Positions 8,420 through 16,327 of a stretch of DNA of 26,233 nucleotides are shown here, in pieces. Position numbers and translations under genes: made by a program. The stretch lies in the NCBI GenBank assembly GCA_052387115.1, contig JBQTJM010000080.1:1-26233 (forward strand), read 5' to 3'. Within the stretch, counting starts at the first letter, position 1, and each line of letters starts with the position of its first letter. The notes beneath the pieces were generated by a model. It saw nothing but the letters and a program-made list of their open reading frames with translations. It ran no database searches and was not told the origin of the DNA. This DNA comes from JACCXJ01 sp052387115 (lineage in GTDB: Bacteria > Pseudomonadota > Gammaproteobacteria > JACCXJ01).

Positions 8420-8854
8420 ATGGCCAAACAGATGGGAAAGATCAGGGCCCGGCGTTGTGCCGTCCAGGCCCTCTACCAATGGCAAATGGCGGGACAGGAG
8501 CCGCCCGAGATCGTGCGCCAGTTCATGTACGAACGGGACATCGGCGAGATCGACGAGGCCTATTTCTCCCTGCTGATCCGCGAGATCCCGGTCTCGATCG
8601 CGGCCCTGGAAAGACACCTGGACGGCGTCCTGGATCGCCCGATCAAGGCACTCGACCCGGTCGAGCGTGCCATCCTCGCCATCGGCGTGCACGAGCTCCT
8701 GTGCCAACGCGACATCCCGTGGCGGGTGGTCATCAACGAGGCCGTGGAGCTCGCCAAGATGTTCGGGGCGGAGCAGAGCCACAAGTACATCAACGGGGTC
8801 CTGGACAAGGTGGCGCGGTCGCTCAGAACGCTGGAAACCGGCTCCGTCTCTTAA
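8420..8854 (+). CDS. nusB: Transcription antitermination factor NusB
   Basis: NusB binds boxA RNA together with S10 (NusE) and supports antitermination of rRNA operons. The 144-residue all-helical protein begins MAKQMGKIRARRCAVQALYQWQMAG, the Arg-rich RNA-binding N-terminus of the family, and contains the conserved RPIKALDPVERAILAIGVHEL and VINEAVELAKMFGAEQSHKYINGVLDKVAR. ATG 8420 is chosen. GTG 8411, overlapping the ribH stop by 4 bp, would add three residues and is equally plausible. It sits between ribH and thiL, the classical order in Gammaproteobacteria, and is probably co-transcribed with them. Confidence 0.92.
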   Translation: MAKQMGKIRARRCAVQALYQWQMAGQEPPEIVRQFMYERDIGEIDEAYFSLLIREIPVSIAALERHLDGVLDRPIKALDPVERAILAIGVHELLCQRDIPWRVVINEAVELAKMFGAEQSHKYINGVLDKVARSLRTLETGSVS

Positions 8855-8892
8855 AGGGGCACCGCTGCGAGACCGGGCGGGCCCCGCCGGTC

Positions 8893-9834
8893 ATGCCAAT
8901 CTCGGAATTCGATATCATCGCCCGCTACCTCACGCCGGCGCGCGTCCGGCGCGACGACGTGCTGGTGGGTGTGGGCGATGACGGCGCGGTCCTTGCCGTC
9001 CCCGCCGGATCGGCCCTCGTGGTATCCACCGACACACTCGTTCGGGACGTGCACTTTTCCGATGATTATTCCCCCGAGGACATCGGTTACAAGGCCCTCG
9101 CGGTCAACCTGAGCGATCTCGCCGCCATGGCCGCGCGACCGGCCTGGGCGACCCTGGCCCTTACGCTCCTGCACGCCGACGAAGGATGGCTCGCGGGCTT
9201 CGCCCGAGGTTTCTTCGATCTGGCCGGGGCCCATGGGGTGGCACTGGTCGGAGGCGACTTGACCCGCGGCCCACTCACCATCACGGTGGGCATTTACGGG
9301 TTCGCCCCCGCGGGTTTGAGCCTGCGGCGGAGCGGCGCGCGTCCGGGGGATGAGATCTTCGTCACCGGTACCCTCGGCGATCCCGCCCTGGCCCTCTGCG
9401 GTCTACCCTCCCCACACCGCGCGTACCTGGAGACGCGTCTGCGCCGCCCCACACCACGGGTGGCCGAAGGGCTCTCCCTGCGGGGCCTGGCCTCCAGCGG
9501 GATCGATATCTCCGACGGCCTGGCCGCCGATCTCGGTCATCTCCTGGCCCAGAGCGGATGCGGTGCCACGGTGTATCTGGAGCGCCTGCCCCTGTCGCCG
9601 GCACTCCGTGCACTGGATGACCCAAACCGGCGCCGGGCCTTGGCACTCGCCGGTGGCGACGACTACGAGCTGTGCTTCACCGTCCCGCCACAGCAACGAC
9701 CGATGCTGGAGTCCCGGTGGCGCGGGGCACCGATGACCTGCATCGGTCGCATCGAGGCCAGCCCGGGACTGCGATGGATCTGCGCCGACGGCAGCACCCA
9801 TCACCCGCCTCGCGAGGGCTACCGGCATTTCTAG
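8893..9834 (+). CDS. thiL: Thiamine-monophosphate kinase
   Basis: ThiL phosphorylates thiamine monophosphate with ATP to the active cofactor thiamine diphosphate in the cytosol. This 313-residue member of the PurM/AIR-synthase-like superfamily has an N-terminal segment ending in VGDDGAVL (27-34), the Mg/ATP-binding STDTLVRDVHF (45-55), NLSDLAAMAARP, ALVGGDLTRG, and the C-terminal GIDISDGLAADLGHL and ALAGGDDYELCF, all family signatures. ATG 8893 follows nusB by 38 nt; the ribosome-binding site is weak, so translation may depend on coupling. The usual next gene, pgpA, is absent; the convergent antitoxin gene follows instead. Confidence 0.92.
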   Translation: MPISEFDIIARYLTPARVRRDDVLVGVGDDGAVLAVPAGSALVVSTDTLVRDVHFSDDYSPEDIGYKALAVNLSDLAAMAARPAWATLALTLLHADEGWLAGFARGFFDLAGAHGVALVGGDLTRGPLTITVGIYGFAPAGLSLRRSGARPGDEIFVTGTLGDPALALCGLPSPHRAYLETRLRRPTPRVAEGLSLRGLASSGIDISDGLAADLGHLLAQSGCGATVYLERLPLSPALRALDDPNRRRALALAGGDDYELCFTVPPQQRPMLESRWRGAPMTCIGRIEASPGLRWICADGSTHHPPREGYRHF

Positions 9835-9946
9835 CTCTAGCTTGGGGGGTTAACGGTGGTCAGCCCCCGCCGCTCGAACAGGCGCAGTACCCGTATTCGC
9901 ACCGCCCGCAGTACGGCCGCAATGTTCTCCTGGTCTCGTGCCTCGC

Positions 9947-10264
9947 CTACCGGGACAGGCGGAACTGCACATGGAACCCTTCGCGCTTTTGGAGCACGGC
10001 GATCACATCGAATAGGTTACGGGCCTGCGGGTTGCCTCTCGGACCCAGCATCCGCATCAGGCTTTTGGGCGGCCGGCCGGTCTCTTCGCCCAAGGCCTCG
10101 AAACCGATCGTGGCGTTGATGTAATCGCGCAGCACGGCCTTGCCGGTCTCGGCATCGCCCGATAGGAAGCATTCCAGGGCTTCGCTCAGCAATGCCGACC
10201 GGAAGGCCTCGTCGGTCTCCGCTCGCGCCTTGATGGTCTCTTTGAAATCCCGTGTCAGGGCCAT
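9947..10264 (-). CDS. HigA-like antitoxin of a type II toxin-antitoxin module
   Basis: This 105-residue protein matches the short antidote family that accompanies RelE/HigB-type addiction toxins. It has the opening MALTRDFKETIKARAETDEAF, then LSGDAETGKAVLRDYINATIGFEALGEETGRPPKSLMRMLGPRGNPQARNLF, which contains a helix-turn-helix (about 55-80) for operator binding. The protein would neutralise the cognate toxin and repress the operon. ATG 10264-10262 lies two bases after the toxin stop TAG (10269-10267), the toxin-first order typical of higBA-like modules. The toxin gene is broken (see 10267-10597), so this antitoxin is an orphan that may still act as a regulator or guard against related toxins. 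It is convergent with thiL. Confidence 0.85.
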   Translation of the reverse strand: MALTRDFKETIKARAETDEAFRSALLSEALECFLSGDAETGKAVLRDYINATIGFEALGEETGRPPKSLMRMLGPRGNPQARNLFDVIAVLQKREGFHVQFRLSR

Positions 10265-10266
10265 AA

Positions 10267-10597
10267 CTAACGCTCCACCCTCTTTCTAGCCTTGTATTCC
10301 TGCCAGAGCCGCCGGCCCGTGTCGATGTCGGCGCTCTGCCGCTTCTTCGTACCGCCCCCGAGCAGGATCACCAGGCGCTCCCCATCCTTGCCGAAATAGA
10401 TCCGGTAGCCCGGCCCATAGCCGATCTTGAGCTCCAGGATCCCGCCGCCGACGCCCTTCACGTTGGACCGGTTGCCCTGCTCAAGGCGGACCAAGGCTAC
10501 GGCGACCTTGGCGGCGGCTCTGGACTCTAGGCCGCTGAATCACTTCTCGAAATGGCTGGAGCCCGCCCGATCCGGTATATTCCCGCACCTCGATCAT
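10267..10597 (-). pseudogene. Decayed RelE/HigB-family toxin gene
   Basis: The C-terminal 75 residues (LVRLEQGNRSNVKGVGGG, GYGPGYRIYFGKDGERLVILLGGGTKKRQ) are a clear RelE/ParE-superfamily addiction toxin (HigB-like mRNA interferase group). The N-terminal part is recognisable only across three frames. MIEVREYTGSGG starts at ATG 10597-10595, LQPFRE follows after a +1 shift at about 10560, then FSGLESRAAAKVA after another shift at about 10541, with a TGA where the family has Trp. A one-base loss near 10501 then returns to the C-terminal frame. Removing the net extra base leaves 110 codons, the normal length. With three indels and a nonsense codon the full toxin cannot be made. The open segment 10267-10494 starts only at TTG. 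Confidence 0.75.
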
Positions 10598-10723
10598 TTA
10601 TCATAGTAACATAAACGTTACTTTTAGAAGCCCAACACCCGGCCGCAGGCCTGGATTGGAGGTTAACGCTGGTCAGGGTGGGGGTGTGTGCGCCCGTTCG
10701 CCTCGACCTCGTCGCGCTTGGTT

Positions 10724-10777
10724 GCTGGTTCCCAAGCTCCGGCTTGGGAACCCGGTGCGTGAAGCTCCCGCTTCACG
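10724..10777 (+). repeat. Two-hairpin REP-like element, copy A
   Basis: An 11-bp stem ggttcccaagc/gcttgggaacc (10727-10737 with 10742-10752) is followed by a 7-bp stem gtgaagc/gcttcac. The same arrangement is present in reverse orientation at 10930-10982. Confidence 0.7.
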
Positions 10778-10929
10778 TCTCCATCACCAGGCCCGCATCA
10801 CCTCGATCATGCCTTCGTGCCCGGCATAATTCCGGACACTGGAATACCGCCAATGCCAGGCAGGGGTGCTCGGTTGACCCTATTGGTGTTGATTTATGCG
10901 CTTCCCAGTTCCAATGTGGGGATGAGGTC

Positions 10930-10982
10930 CGGGAAGCTGGAGCTTCCCGACCGGGTTCCCAAGCCCGAGCTTGGGAACCAGC
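10930..10982 (-). repeat. Two-hairpin REP-like element, copy B (inverted relative to copy A)
   Basis: A 9-bp stem cgggaagct/agcttcccg comes first, then the 11-bp stem ggttcccaagc/gcttgggaacc. The reverse complement aligns with copy A over about 53 bp, with changes that preserve the hairpins. Confidence 0.7.
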
Positions 10983-11114
10983 AATCTAGCTTGACCGCTT
11001 GCTCAAGCTATTCAAGGAATGTCCGTGTAACCGACTCGAGAGGGACGCGGCAAACAGCGCCGCGCCCCTCAAGCGGAGCGTTGGCCCTGAAGACCCAGTA
11101 GGATAAAGATCCCT

Positions 11115-11136
11115 CGCCGCGTGGAGAGACGCGGCG
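11115..11136. promoter_or_regulatory. Hairpin in the leader of the NmrA-like gene
   Basis: A perfect 8-bp stem (cgccgcgt, loop ggagag, acgcggcg) ends only 6 nt before the AAGAGGAG ribosome-binding site of the gene at 11158, so it could influence translation. No function is known. Confidence 0.4.
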
Positions 11137-11157
11137 ACGAAAAAGAGGAGTATGAAA

Positions 11158-12057
11158 ATGCCACATCTTGTCACTATTACCGGCGCCACCGGCCACGTCG
11201 GCAAGGCCCTTGCCGAGCGGCTGCTTCAAGGCGGCGTGAAGATTCGCGCCGTCGCGCGCAGTGCTAAAAAGCTTGCCCCGCTGACCGCCAGAGGCGCTGA
11301 AGCGTGCGTTGGCGATCTTCAGGACACAGCCTTCCTGACCGAGGCTTTTCGTGGCGCTGACACAGTTTTCGCCATGATTCCATCGCAGCCTGATGTCCCC
11401 GATCTTCAAGCAGATCAACTCCGGACCGCCACGAGTGTGACGGAGGCGTTGAAAGCGTCCGGCGTCCCGCGCGTTGTCGCACTCAGCAGCGCCGGCGCCG
11501 GCCTGCCGTCAGGCACGGGGCCGATTGCCGGGCTGCACGAATTTGAAGAGCTGTTGAAGTCCGTCCCGGGGCTGTCGGTGGTCGCTCTGCGTCCCACGTA
11601 TTTCATGGAGAACCAGCTGGAGTCAATTGATCTCATCAAGAGCGCCGGGATCAACGGCAGCGCGGCCCGTGCCGATGTCGCGCTGGCGATGATTGCGACG
11701 CGGGACATCGCCGCCGTCACCGCCGAGTATTTACTGGCGCCGACCTTCGACGGGTACACCGTGCGCGAGTTGCTCGGGCCGCGTGACTACACCCACCGCG
11801 AGGCGACTGCGATCCTCGGCGCTGCGATTGGCAAACCTGACCTGGCCTACGTGGAGTTCTCCGACGAGGATTTCCGCAAGGGCCTCTTAGGAGCGGGCTT
11901 CTCCGCGAGCGCGGCGGACGCCTATGTCGAGATGTACGCCGCCATCAACGACAGGCGCATACAGAACACGACGAGCCGCAACGCGTCGAACACGACGCCC
12001 ACCACGCTCGAAGAGTTCGCGCGCGAGGTCTTCGCCCCAGCCTGTCAGGCAAGTTGA
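11158..12057 (+). CDS. NmrA-like NAD(P)-binding oxidoreductase/regulator
   Basis: This 299-residue Rossmann-fold protein of the atypical short-chain dehydrogenase group (NmrA/azoreductase-like) has an N-terminal strand and nucleotide loop ITGATGHVGKALAERLL (6-22), then AVARS at the end of strand 2, the acidic GDLQD, and VVALSSAGAG at the usual position of the SDR Ser. Members bind NAD(P) and act as redox sensors or reductases of varied substrates; the substrate here cannot be told. ATG 11158 has AGGAG (11146-11150) at 7-nt spacing. ATG 11152 is only one base from that site and is less likely. The gene stands alone, flanked by a repeat-rich spacer and a less GC-rich stretch, and may be a mobile or lineage-specific gene. 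Confidence 0.85.
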   Translation: MPHLVTITGATGHVGKALAERLLQGGVKIRAVARSAKKLAPLTARGAEACVGDLQDTAFLTEAFRGADTVFAMIPSQPDVPDLQADQLRTATSVTEALKASGVPRVVALSSAGAGLPSGTGPIAGLHEFEELLKSVPGLSVVALRPTYFMENQLESIDLIKSAGINGSAARADVALAMIATRDIAAVTAEYLLAPTFDGYTVRELLGPRDYTHREATAILGAAIGKPDLAYVEFSDEDFRKGLLGAGFSASAADAYVEMYAAINDRRIQNTTSRNASNTTPTTLEEFAREVFAPACQAS

Positions 12058-12087
12058 CGCGGGCAAGGACGTTGATAGAATTCATGC

Positions 12088-12336
12088 GTGCCGAATCTAA
12101 CTATTACCCGGTTTCGCGATCTTATTCGCATACATGTGGTCTCTATTCATGCCGCCGAAGAGCTAGACGATGACAACCTCACGATCCTCGATCTCGAATG
12201 TCCCCATTGCGGTAAGTCGTATTTCACGGCTCAAACCATGCACGAGATTGAGCGCATCAAGACACTTCGTAAGTCCGTAGCCGTCGCTCGCCATGTGCCG
12301 GTCGCTGTTTTCACAGGCAATGTGCCCAACAATTAA
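12088..12336 (+). CDS. Small uncharacterised protein with a CPHC motif
   Basis: This 82-codon frame starts at GTG 12088, thirty bases after the NmrA-like gene. The sequence has a mixed hydrophobic N-terminus, an acidic patch HAAEELDDDN, then LECPHCGKSYFTAQTM, which contains one CxxC pair like half of a zinc ribbon. I do not recognise the family. There is no clear ribosome-binding site, and the base composition (about 50 % G+C) is unlike the neighbours, so it may be a recent arrival or a fragment. Confidence 0.4.
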   Translation: MPNLTITRFRDLIRIHVVSIHAAEELDDDNLTILDLECPHCGKSYFTAQTMHEIERIKTLRKSVAVARHVPVAVFTGNVPNN

Positions 12337-12405
12337 TCTTGAATTCTCGCTTACCGACACCGGTAGCCTCGTACCAATGGATTTCGGCTTCTATTATATC
12401 GCGCC

Positions 12406-12954
12406 TCAGCGCGCCAGTTGCGCCTCGACCTGGTCGCGTTTGGCTTGGCCTACCAGCAACTCGATGAGGCACAGGGCGAAGTCCATGGCCGTGCCGGGGC
12501 CGCGGGAGGTGATCACCTTGCCGTCTCGCTCGAGGCCGGTGTCCTGCACCGTGACATCGTGGAGCGCCATCCCTTGCAGGGTCCCCGGATAGGCGGTGGC
12601 CCGCTTGCCCCGCAGGAGACCGGCCGAGGCCAGGACCCTGGGCGCGGCGCAGATGGCCGCGGTGTATCGGCCGTCCTCGGCCATGCGCCTGAGCAGCGCC
12701 GACACACGCGCATCGGCCTCGAGCCGGCCAGCGCCTTTGGCGCCACCAGGAAGCACCACCATGTCGTAGTCGCGCTGCAAGGCCTCGTCGAGGGTAGTAT
12801 CGGGAAGCAGGCGGACGCCGCGGCTCGCCACTACCGGTCCGGCCTCGAGACCCGCGCTCACCACCTCGATGCCGGCACGCCGCAGGAGGTCGATGACCGT
12901 GACCGCTTCGAGCTCCTCACAGCCCTCGGCCAAGGGCACCAGGACGGCGGTCAT
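12406..12954 (-). CDS. DJ-1/PfpI family protein (YajL/ThiJ-like)
   Basis: This 182-residue single-domain protein of the DJ-1 group has the conserved glutamate in EGCEELEAV (E14), PGGAKGAGRL (69-78) and the nucleophile elbow AAICAAPRVLA with Cys102, followed by TAYPG and the C-terminal ITSRGPGTAMDFAL. These match bacterial YajL, a redox-responsive chaperone with proposed deglycase activity; the exact biochemical role of the family is debated. It is transcribed leftwards, 69 bp after ctpA and separated from it by the hairpin at 12969-12993, so it may be the last gene of the gpmI-ctpA transcript or a separate unit. Confidence 0.9.
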   Translation of the reverse strand: MTAVLVPLAEGCEELEAVTVIDLLRRAGIEVVSAGLEAGPVVASRGVRLLPDTTLDEALQRDYDMVVLPGGAKGAGRLEADARVSALLRRMAEDGRYTAAICAAPRVLASAGLLRGKRATAYPGTLQGMALHDVTVQDTGLERDGKVITSRGPGTAMDFALCLIELLVGQAKRDQVEAQLAR

Positions 12955-12968
12955 GGCCTATCGAATGT

Positions 12969-12993
12969 AAGGGCGGGTTTCATGCCCGCCCTT
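12969..12993. repeat. Palindrome between ctpA and the DJ-1 gene
   Basis: A perfect 9-bp stem aagggcggg/cccgccctt with a 7-nt loop. There is no T-run on either side. The core resembles widespread GGCGGG...CCCGCC dispersed repeats, so it is more likely a REP-type element or mRNA-end stabiliser than a terminator. Confidence 0.6.
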
Positions 12994-13023
12994 CGTAAGA
13001 GACCCGGGACGCCGCTCATGCCG

Positions 13024-14355
13024 TCACAGGAGACCCCGCTGCAACGCCAGGCCCTTGAGCAGGTTCAAGGCCTCGTGGAGCTCATAATCGCTCTTGGCGA
13101 GCTTTTCTTCCGGGGCGTTCGGATTGTTCGGATCGACCTTCGGCGCCGGGGCCGGGGCCGTGGTGGCCTTGTCGCCGTTCTCGAGATGGCGCGTGAGATC
13201 GGCCTCCCGGATCTCGTCGGTGGTCTTGTCGACGATCGTGACCTCTAGCTTGTCGATGGCGATGTCCGGGCTGATCCCCTCGGCCTGGATCGAACGCCCC
13301 GAAGGCGTGTAATAGCGTGCCGTGGTCAGCTTCAATGCGGCTTGGTTGGCCATCGGCAGGATGGTCTGCACCGAGCCCTTGCCGAACGTCTTGCTGCCCA
13401 TGATCACCGCCCGGCGGTTGTCTTGTAAGGCCCCGGCCACGATCTCCGAGGCCGACGCCGAGCCGCCGTTGACCAGCACCACGATGGGCGCGCCATTGAG
13501 GAGGTCCGAGGGCTTGGCGTTGAACTTCATCTGCGACTCCGTACCGCGACCCTTGGTGTACACGATGAGCCCCTTGTCGAGGAAGTTGTCCGCCACCGCC
13601 ACCGCCGAGCCGAGGATCCCGCCCGGATTGTTTCGCAGATCGAGCACCAGCCCCGCCAGCTTATTGCCGTTCGAGCGCTTGAGGTCCGCGAGCGCGTCCG
13701 TCACGTCCTCCGCCGTGCGGGTCTGGAAATGCGAGATGCGCACATAGCCCAGGCGCGGTTCGAGGATGCGGTTCTTGACGCTCTGTACCTTGATGACGTC
13801 GCGGGTGACTTGCAAGGTCAGGGGCTTTTCCTGCCCCTCGCGCACGATGGTCAGGCGGATGTCGCTGCCGGGCTTGCCGCGCATGATCTTGACCGCGTCG
13901 TTGAGGCTCAGGCCCTTGACCGGTGTGTCATCCAGACGAATGATCACATCGCCGGCCTTGATCCCCGCCTTATGCGCCGGGGTGTCGTCGATCGGGGCGA
14001 TGACCTTGACGAAGCCGTCCTCCAAGCCCACCTCGATACCGAGCCCGCCGAACTCGCCGCTGGTGCCCTCTTGCAGTCCCTCGTAGTCCTGGGCGTCCAG
14101 ATAGGACGAATGGGGATCCAAGCCCGACAGCATGCCGCGGATGGCGTTTTCCAGGAGGACCTTGTCCGCGACCTCCTCCACATAGTCGCTCTTGATCTTG
14201 GCGAACACCTCGGTGAAGGTGCGAAGCTCATCAAGCGGTAGCCCGGCGGACTCGGCCGAACCAGCCCGGGCGAGCTCATGGGGACCGAGGGCCAGGTTCA
14301 GGCCCAGGGCCAGACCTAGGACCAAGGTGACGGCATGGACGGCAGCGTGTTTCAT
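13024..14355 (-). CDS. ctpA: C-terminal processing peptidase (S41 family)
   Basis: This 443-residue periplasmic serine protease has an N-terminal hydrophobic signal (about 5-24), a PDZ domain (about 95-180; GLGIEV...KAGIKAGDVII) that binds substrate C-termini, and an S41 catalytic core. The Ser of the SASASEI motif (near residue 301) and the Lys of SKTFGKGSVQ (near 326) form the Ser-Lys dyad; LDLRNNPGG is also conserved. The 40-residue C-terminal tail is rich in Pro, Ala and Asp/Asn. CtpA-type enzymes trim envelope proteins and, in Pseudomonas, degrade peptidoglycan hydrolases. ATG 14355 has GGGG six bases upstream; a TTG at 14385 would add ten residues before the signal and is less likely. 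It lies downstream of gpmI in the same direction. E. coli has the hydrolase activator envC beside gpmM, but envC is not seen here. Confidence 0.92.
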   Translation of the reverse strand: MKHAAVHAVTLVLGLALGLNLALGPHELARAGSAESAGLPLDELRTFTEVFAKIKSDYVEEVADKVLLENAIRGMLSGLDPHSSYLDAQDYEGLQEGTSGEFGGLGIEVGLEDGFVKVIAPIDDTPAHKAGIKAGDVIIRLDDTPVKGLSLNDAVKIMRGKPGSDIRLTIVREGQEKPLTLQVTRDVIKVQSVKNRILEPRLGYVRISHFQTRTAEDVTDALADLKRSNGNKLAGLVLDLRNNPGGILGSAVAVADNFLDKGLIVYTKGRGTESQMKFNAKPSDLLNGAPIVVLVNGGSASASEIVAGALQDNRRAVIMGSKTFGKGSVQTILPMANQAALKLTTARYYTPSGRSIQAEGISPDIAIDKLEVTIVDKTTDEIREADLTRHLENGDKATTAPAPAPKVDPNNPNAPEEKLAKSDYELHEALNLLKGLALQRGLL

Positions 14356-14445
14356 GAAAGACCCCACTCGATGGGCAGTTGACAAGCGATGACGGGGTGG
14401 CCGAGGACAGGGCGGAGCGGACGAGTGACCCCGACGGTAACGGTG

Positions 14446-14579
14446 AGAGCTTGTGAAAAAATCTGCTGCGCTCGGGCCGGAGCGCAGGAACCGCAGTGTA
14501 TGTTGAAATACATGAGGATTCCGAGCACCGCCGGAACGCGCGACCTCCCTTCGCTCGCGACGATTTTTTCACAAGCTCT
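14446..14579. mobile_element. MITE-like element with 18-bp perfect terminal inverted repeats
   Basis: The ends agagcttgtgaaaaaatc (14446-14463) and gattttttcacaagctct (14562-14579) are exact inverted copies enclosing 98 bp of non-coding DNA, which includes a small tgtat/ataca hairpin. No transposase is encoded. The element occupies the 360-bp spacer between gpmI and ctpA. The T6 tract next to a potential long stem means it could also stop transcription in either direction. Confidence 0.6.
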
Positions 14580-14716
14580 GAGCGCACGGCCCCGCGGTCA
14601 TCCGCGAACAGGCCACCGGATCGTCACGACAGGATACAAGCGCAGACGGGCGCATGACAAGCTGCCCGCGCCAGCGCCGCGGCAGGGAGCACGGCCGTCC
14701 CGCCCGGACCGGCCGC

Positions 14717-16327
14717 TCAACGCAACAGCCGTCCCAAGCGCTGTCGCGGCCGCTGTCCTCGTGTCAGGTCCAGCGCCTCCAAGCGCACCAGCGGGCTGCC
14801 GGTCATCTCGCGCGGCGACGACAGCCCGAGCAGATACAGCATCGTGGGCGCGACGTCTGCGAGGGTCCCGGAACGGCCGATGTCGGCCGGCCGCCCCACA
14901 TAGATGAACGGCACCCGGTTGCTGGTGTGTGCGGTATGGGGCTGACCGCGGTGGGTCTTGGTCGAGACCTCGCGCATCTTCTCGGCGTTGCCGTGATCGG
15001 AGGTGATGAGGACCTCCCCGCCCACGGACTGCGCCGCCGCCACCACCCGCCCCAGGCAGCGATCCACCACCTCGACGGCCTTGACGGCCGCCTCGAAGTT
15101 GCCGGTGTGGCCGACCATGTCGGCATTGGCATAGTTACAGATGATCACGTCGTGCCTGCCGCCGTGGACAGCCTCGACCAAGCGGTCCGTGACCGCGTAG
15201 GCGCTCATCTCGGGCTTTTCGTCGTAGGTCGCGACGTGCGGCGAAGGGACCAGGACCCGGTCTTCGCAGGGAAACACCCGCTCCTCCCCGCCGTTGAAGA
15301 AGTAGGTCACATGGGCATACTTCTCGGTCTCGGCGATACGGAGCTGCGATAGGCCTCGCGAGGCGATGTAGTCCCCGAAGACGTTGCGCAGCCGTTCTGG
15401 AGGGTAGGCGACGGGGACGTCGAAATCCGCGTACCGGGTCAGGGTAACGAACGCCCCGAGATCGACCCGCGGCCCGCGCTCGAATCGGTCGAAATCGGCC
15501 TCGATGAAGGCGCGCGTCAACTGCCGCGCCCGGTCGGCGCGGTAGTTCATGAACACCACGACATCACCCTCTTCGACGCATACCGGCTGAGCACCGCGTG
15601 GCACGATGGCCGTCGCCTGTACGAACTCGTCGGTCTCGCCACGCGCGTAGGCCATGTCGAGCGCGATGAAGGGATCGGTGCAGCGATGCACGGCCTCGCC
15701 GCGGGCGATCAAGCGGTATGCGGCCTCGGTGCGCGCCCAGCACTGGTTGCGGTCCATGGCGTAGTAACGCCCGATCAGCGTGCCGATCCGACCCATGCCC
15801 AGGGTAGTAAATTTGACCTGGGCGCGCTGCAGGGAGTCGGCGGCGCTTTTGGGGGGTCGATCCCGGCCGTCCAGGAAGGCGTGCAGGTACACCTCCCGCG
15901 ACCGCGCGCGCACCGCGAGATCGATCATCGCGAGGAGATGTTCCTCGTGGCTGTGGACCCCGCCCGGCGACAAGAGCCCCAGGATATGGAGCGCCTTCCC
16001 GCTACGCGCGGCGCGCGCCACCGCGTCGAGGAGCGTCCGGTTGTGGAAGAAGGAACCCTCTTCAACGGCGCGCGTGATGCGGGTGAAGTCCTGCATCACC
16101 AGCCGTCCGGCACCGATGTGCATATGCCCGACCTCGGAGTTCCCCATCTGCGTGTCGGGCAGGCCGACATCGGTCCCCGAGCAGCTGATCAGGGTGTGGG
16201 GATAGAGCGACCAGAGATCGTCCCAGACCGGTTTATGGGCGCTGTGGATCGCGTTGTACTCGACGTCGTCGCTGTGCCCCCAGCCGTCCAGCACGATGAG
16301 GATGAGCGGCCGGTGAGCGATCTGCAT
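14717..16327 (-). CDS. gpmI: 2,3-bisphosphoglycerate-independent phosphoglycerate mutase
   Basis: This enzyme interconverts 3- and 2-phosphoglycerate in glycolysis/gluconeogenesis through a phosphoserine intermediate with two Mn ions. The 536-residue protein has LIVLDGWG (10-17) with a metal Asp, the phosphoserine site in MGNSEVGH (Ser64), HAFLDGRDRPP, YADFDVPVAYPP, YANADMVGHTG and the metal ligands in TSDHGNAE. It is about 20 residues longer than usual, mainly from a basic C-terminal tail (DLTRGQRPRQRLGRLLR). ATG 16327 is preceded by a G-rich ribosome-binding site. An open upstream extension of 86 codons is Pro/Arg-rich and lacks family similarity. ctpA follows in the same orientation. The divergent neighbour yibN recalls the E. 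coli gpmM-yibN-secB-gpsA region. Confidence 0.94.
   Translation of the reverse strand: MQIAHRPLILIVLDGWGHSDDVEYNAIHSAHKPVWDDLWSLYPHTLISCSGTDVGLPDTQMGNSEVGHMHIGAGRLVMQDFTRITRAVEEGSFFHNRTLLDAVARAARSGKALHILGLLSPGGVHSHEEHLLAMIDLAVRARSREVYLHAFLDGRDRPPKSAADSLQRAQVKFTTLGMGRIGTLIGRYYAMDRNQCWARTEAAYRLIARGEAVHRCTDPFIALDMAYARGETDEFVQATAIVPRGAQPVCVEEGDVVVFMNYRADRARQLTRAFIEADFDRFERGPRVDLGAFVTLTRYADFDVPVAYPPERLRNVFGDYIASRGLSQLRIAETEKYAHVTYFFNGGEERVFPCEDRVLVPSPHVATYDEKPEMSAYAVTDRLVEAVHGGRHDVIICNYANADMVGHTGNFEAAVKAVEVVDRCLGRVVAAAQSVGGEVLITSDHGNAEKMREVSTKTHRGQPHTAHTSNRVPFIYVGRPADIGRSGTLADVAPTMLYLLGLSSPREMTGSPLVRLEALDLTRGQRPRQRLGRLLR

Larger units (their letters stand above)
10605..11157. other. Repeat-bearing intergenic region between the toxin remnant and the NmrA-like gene
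   Basis: No convincing gene is seen in these 550 bp. The region holds two mirror-image two-hairpin elements (10724-10777 and 10930-10982) with about 150 bp between them, and the hairpin cgccgcgt/acgcggcg (11115-11136) shortly before the NmrA-like gene. AT-rich DNA at about 10590-10625 could carry the toxin-antitoxin promoter. Confidence 0.6.

Noticed and set aside
10678..11101. Short plus-strand frames in the spacer before the NmrA-like gene
   Set aside because: They translate the two-hairpin repeat elements and have no start signals or family features.
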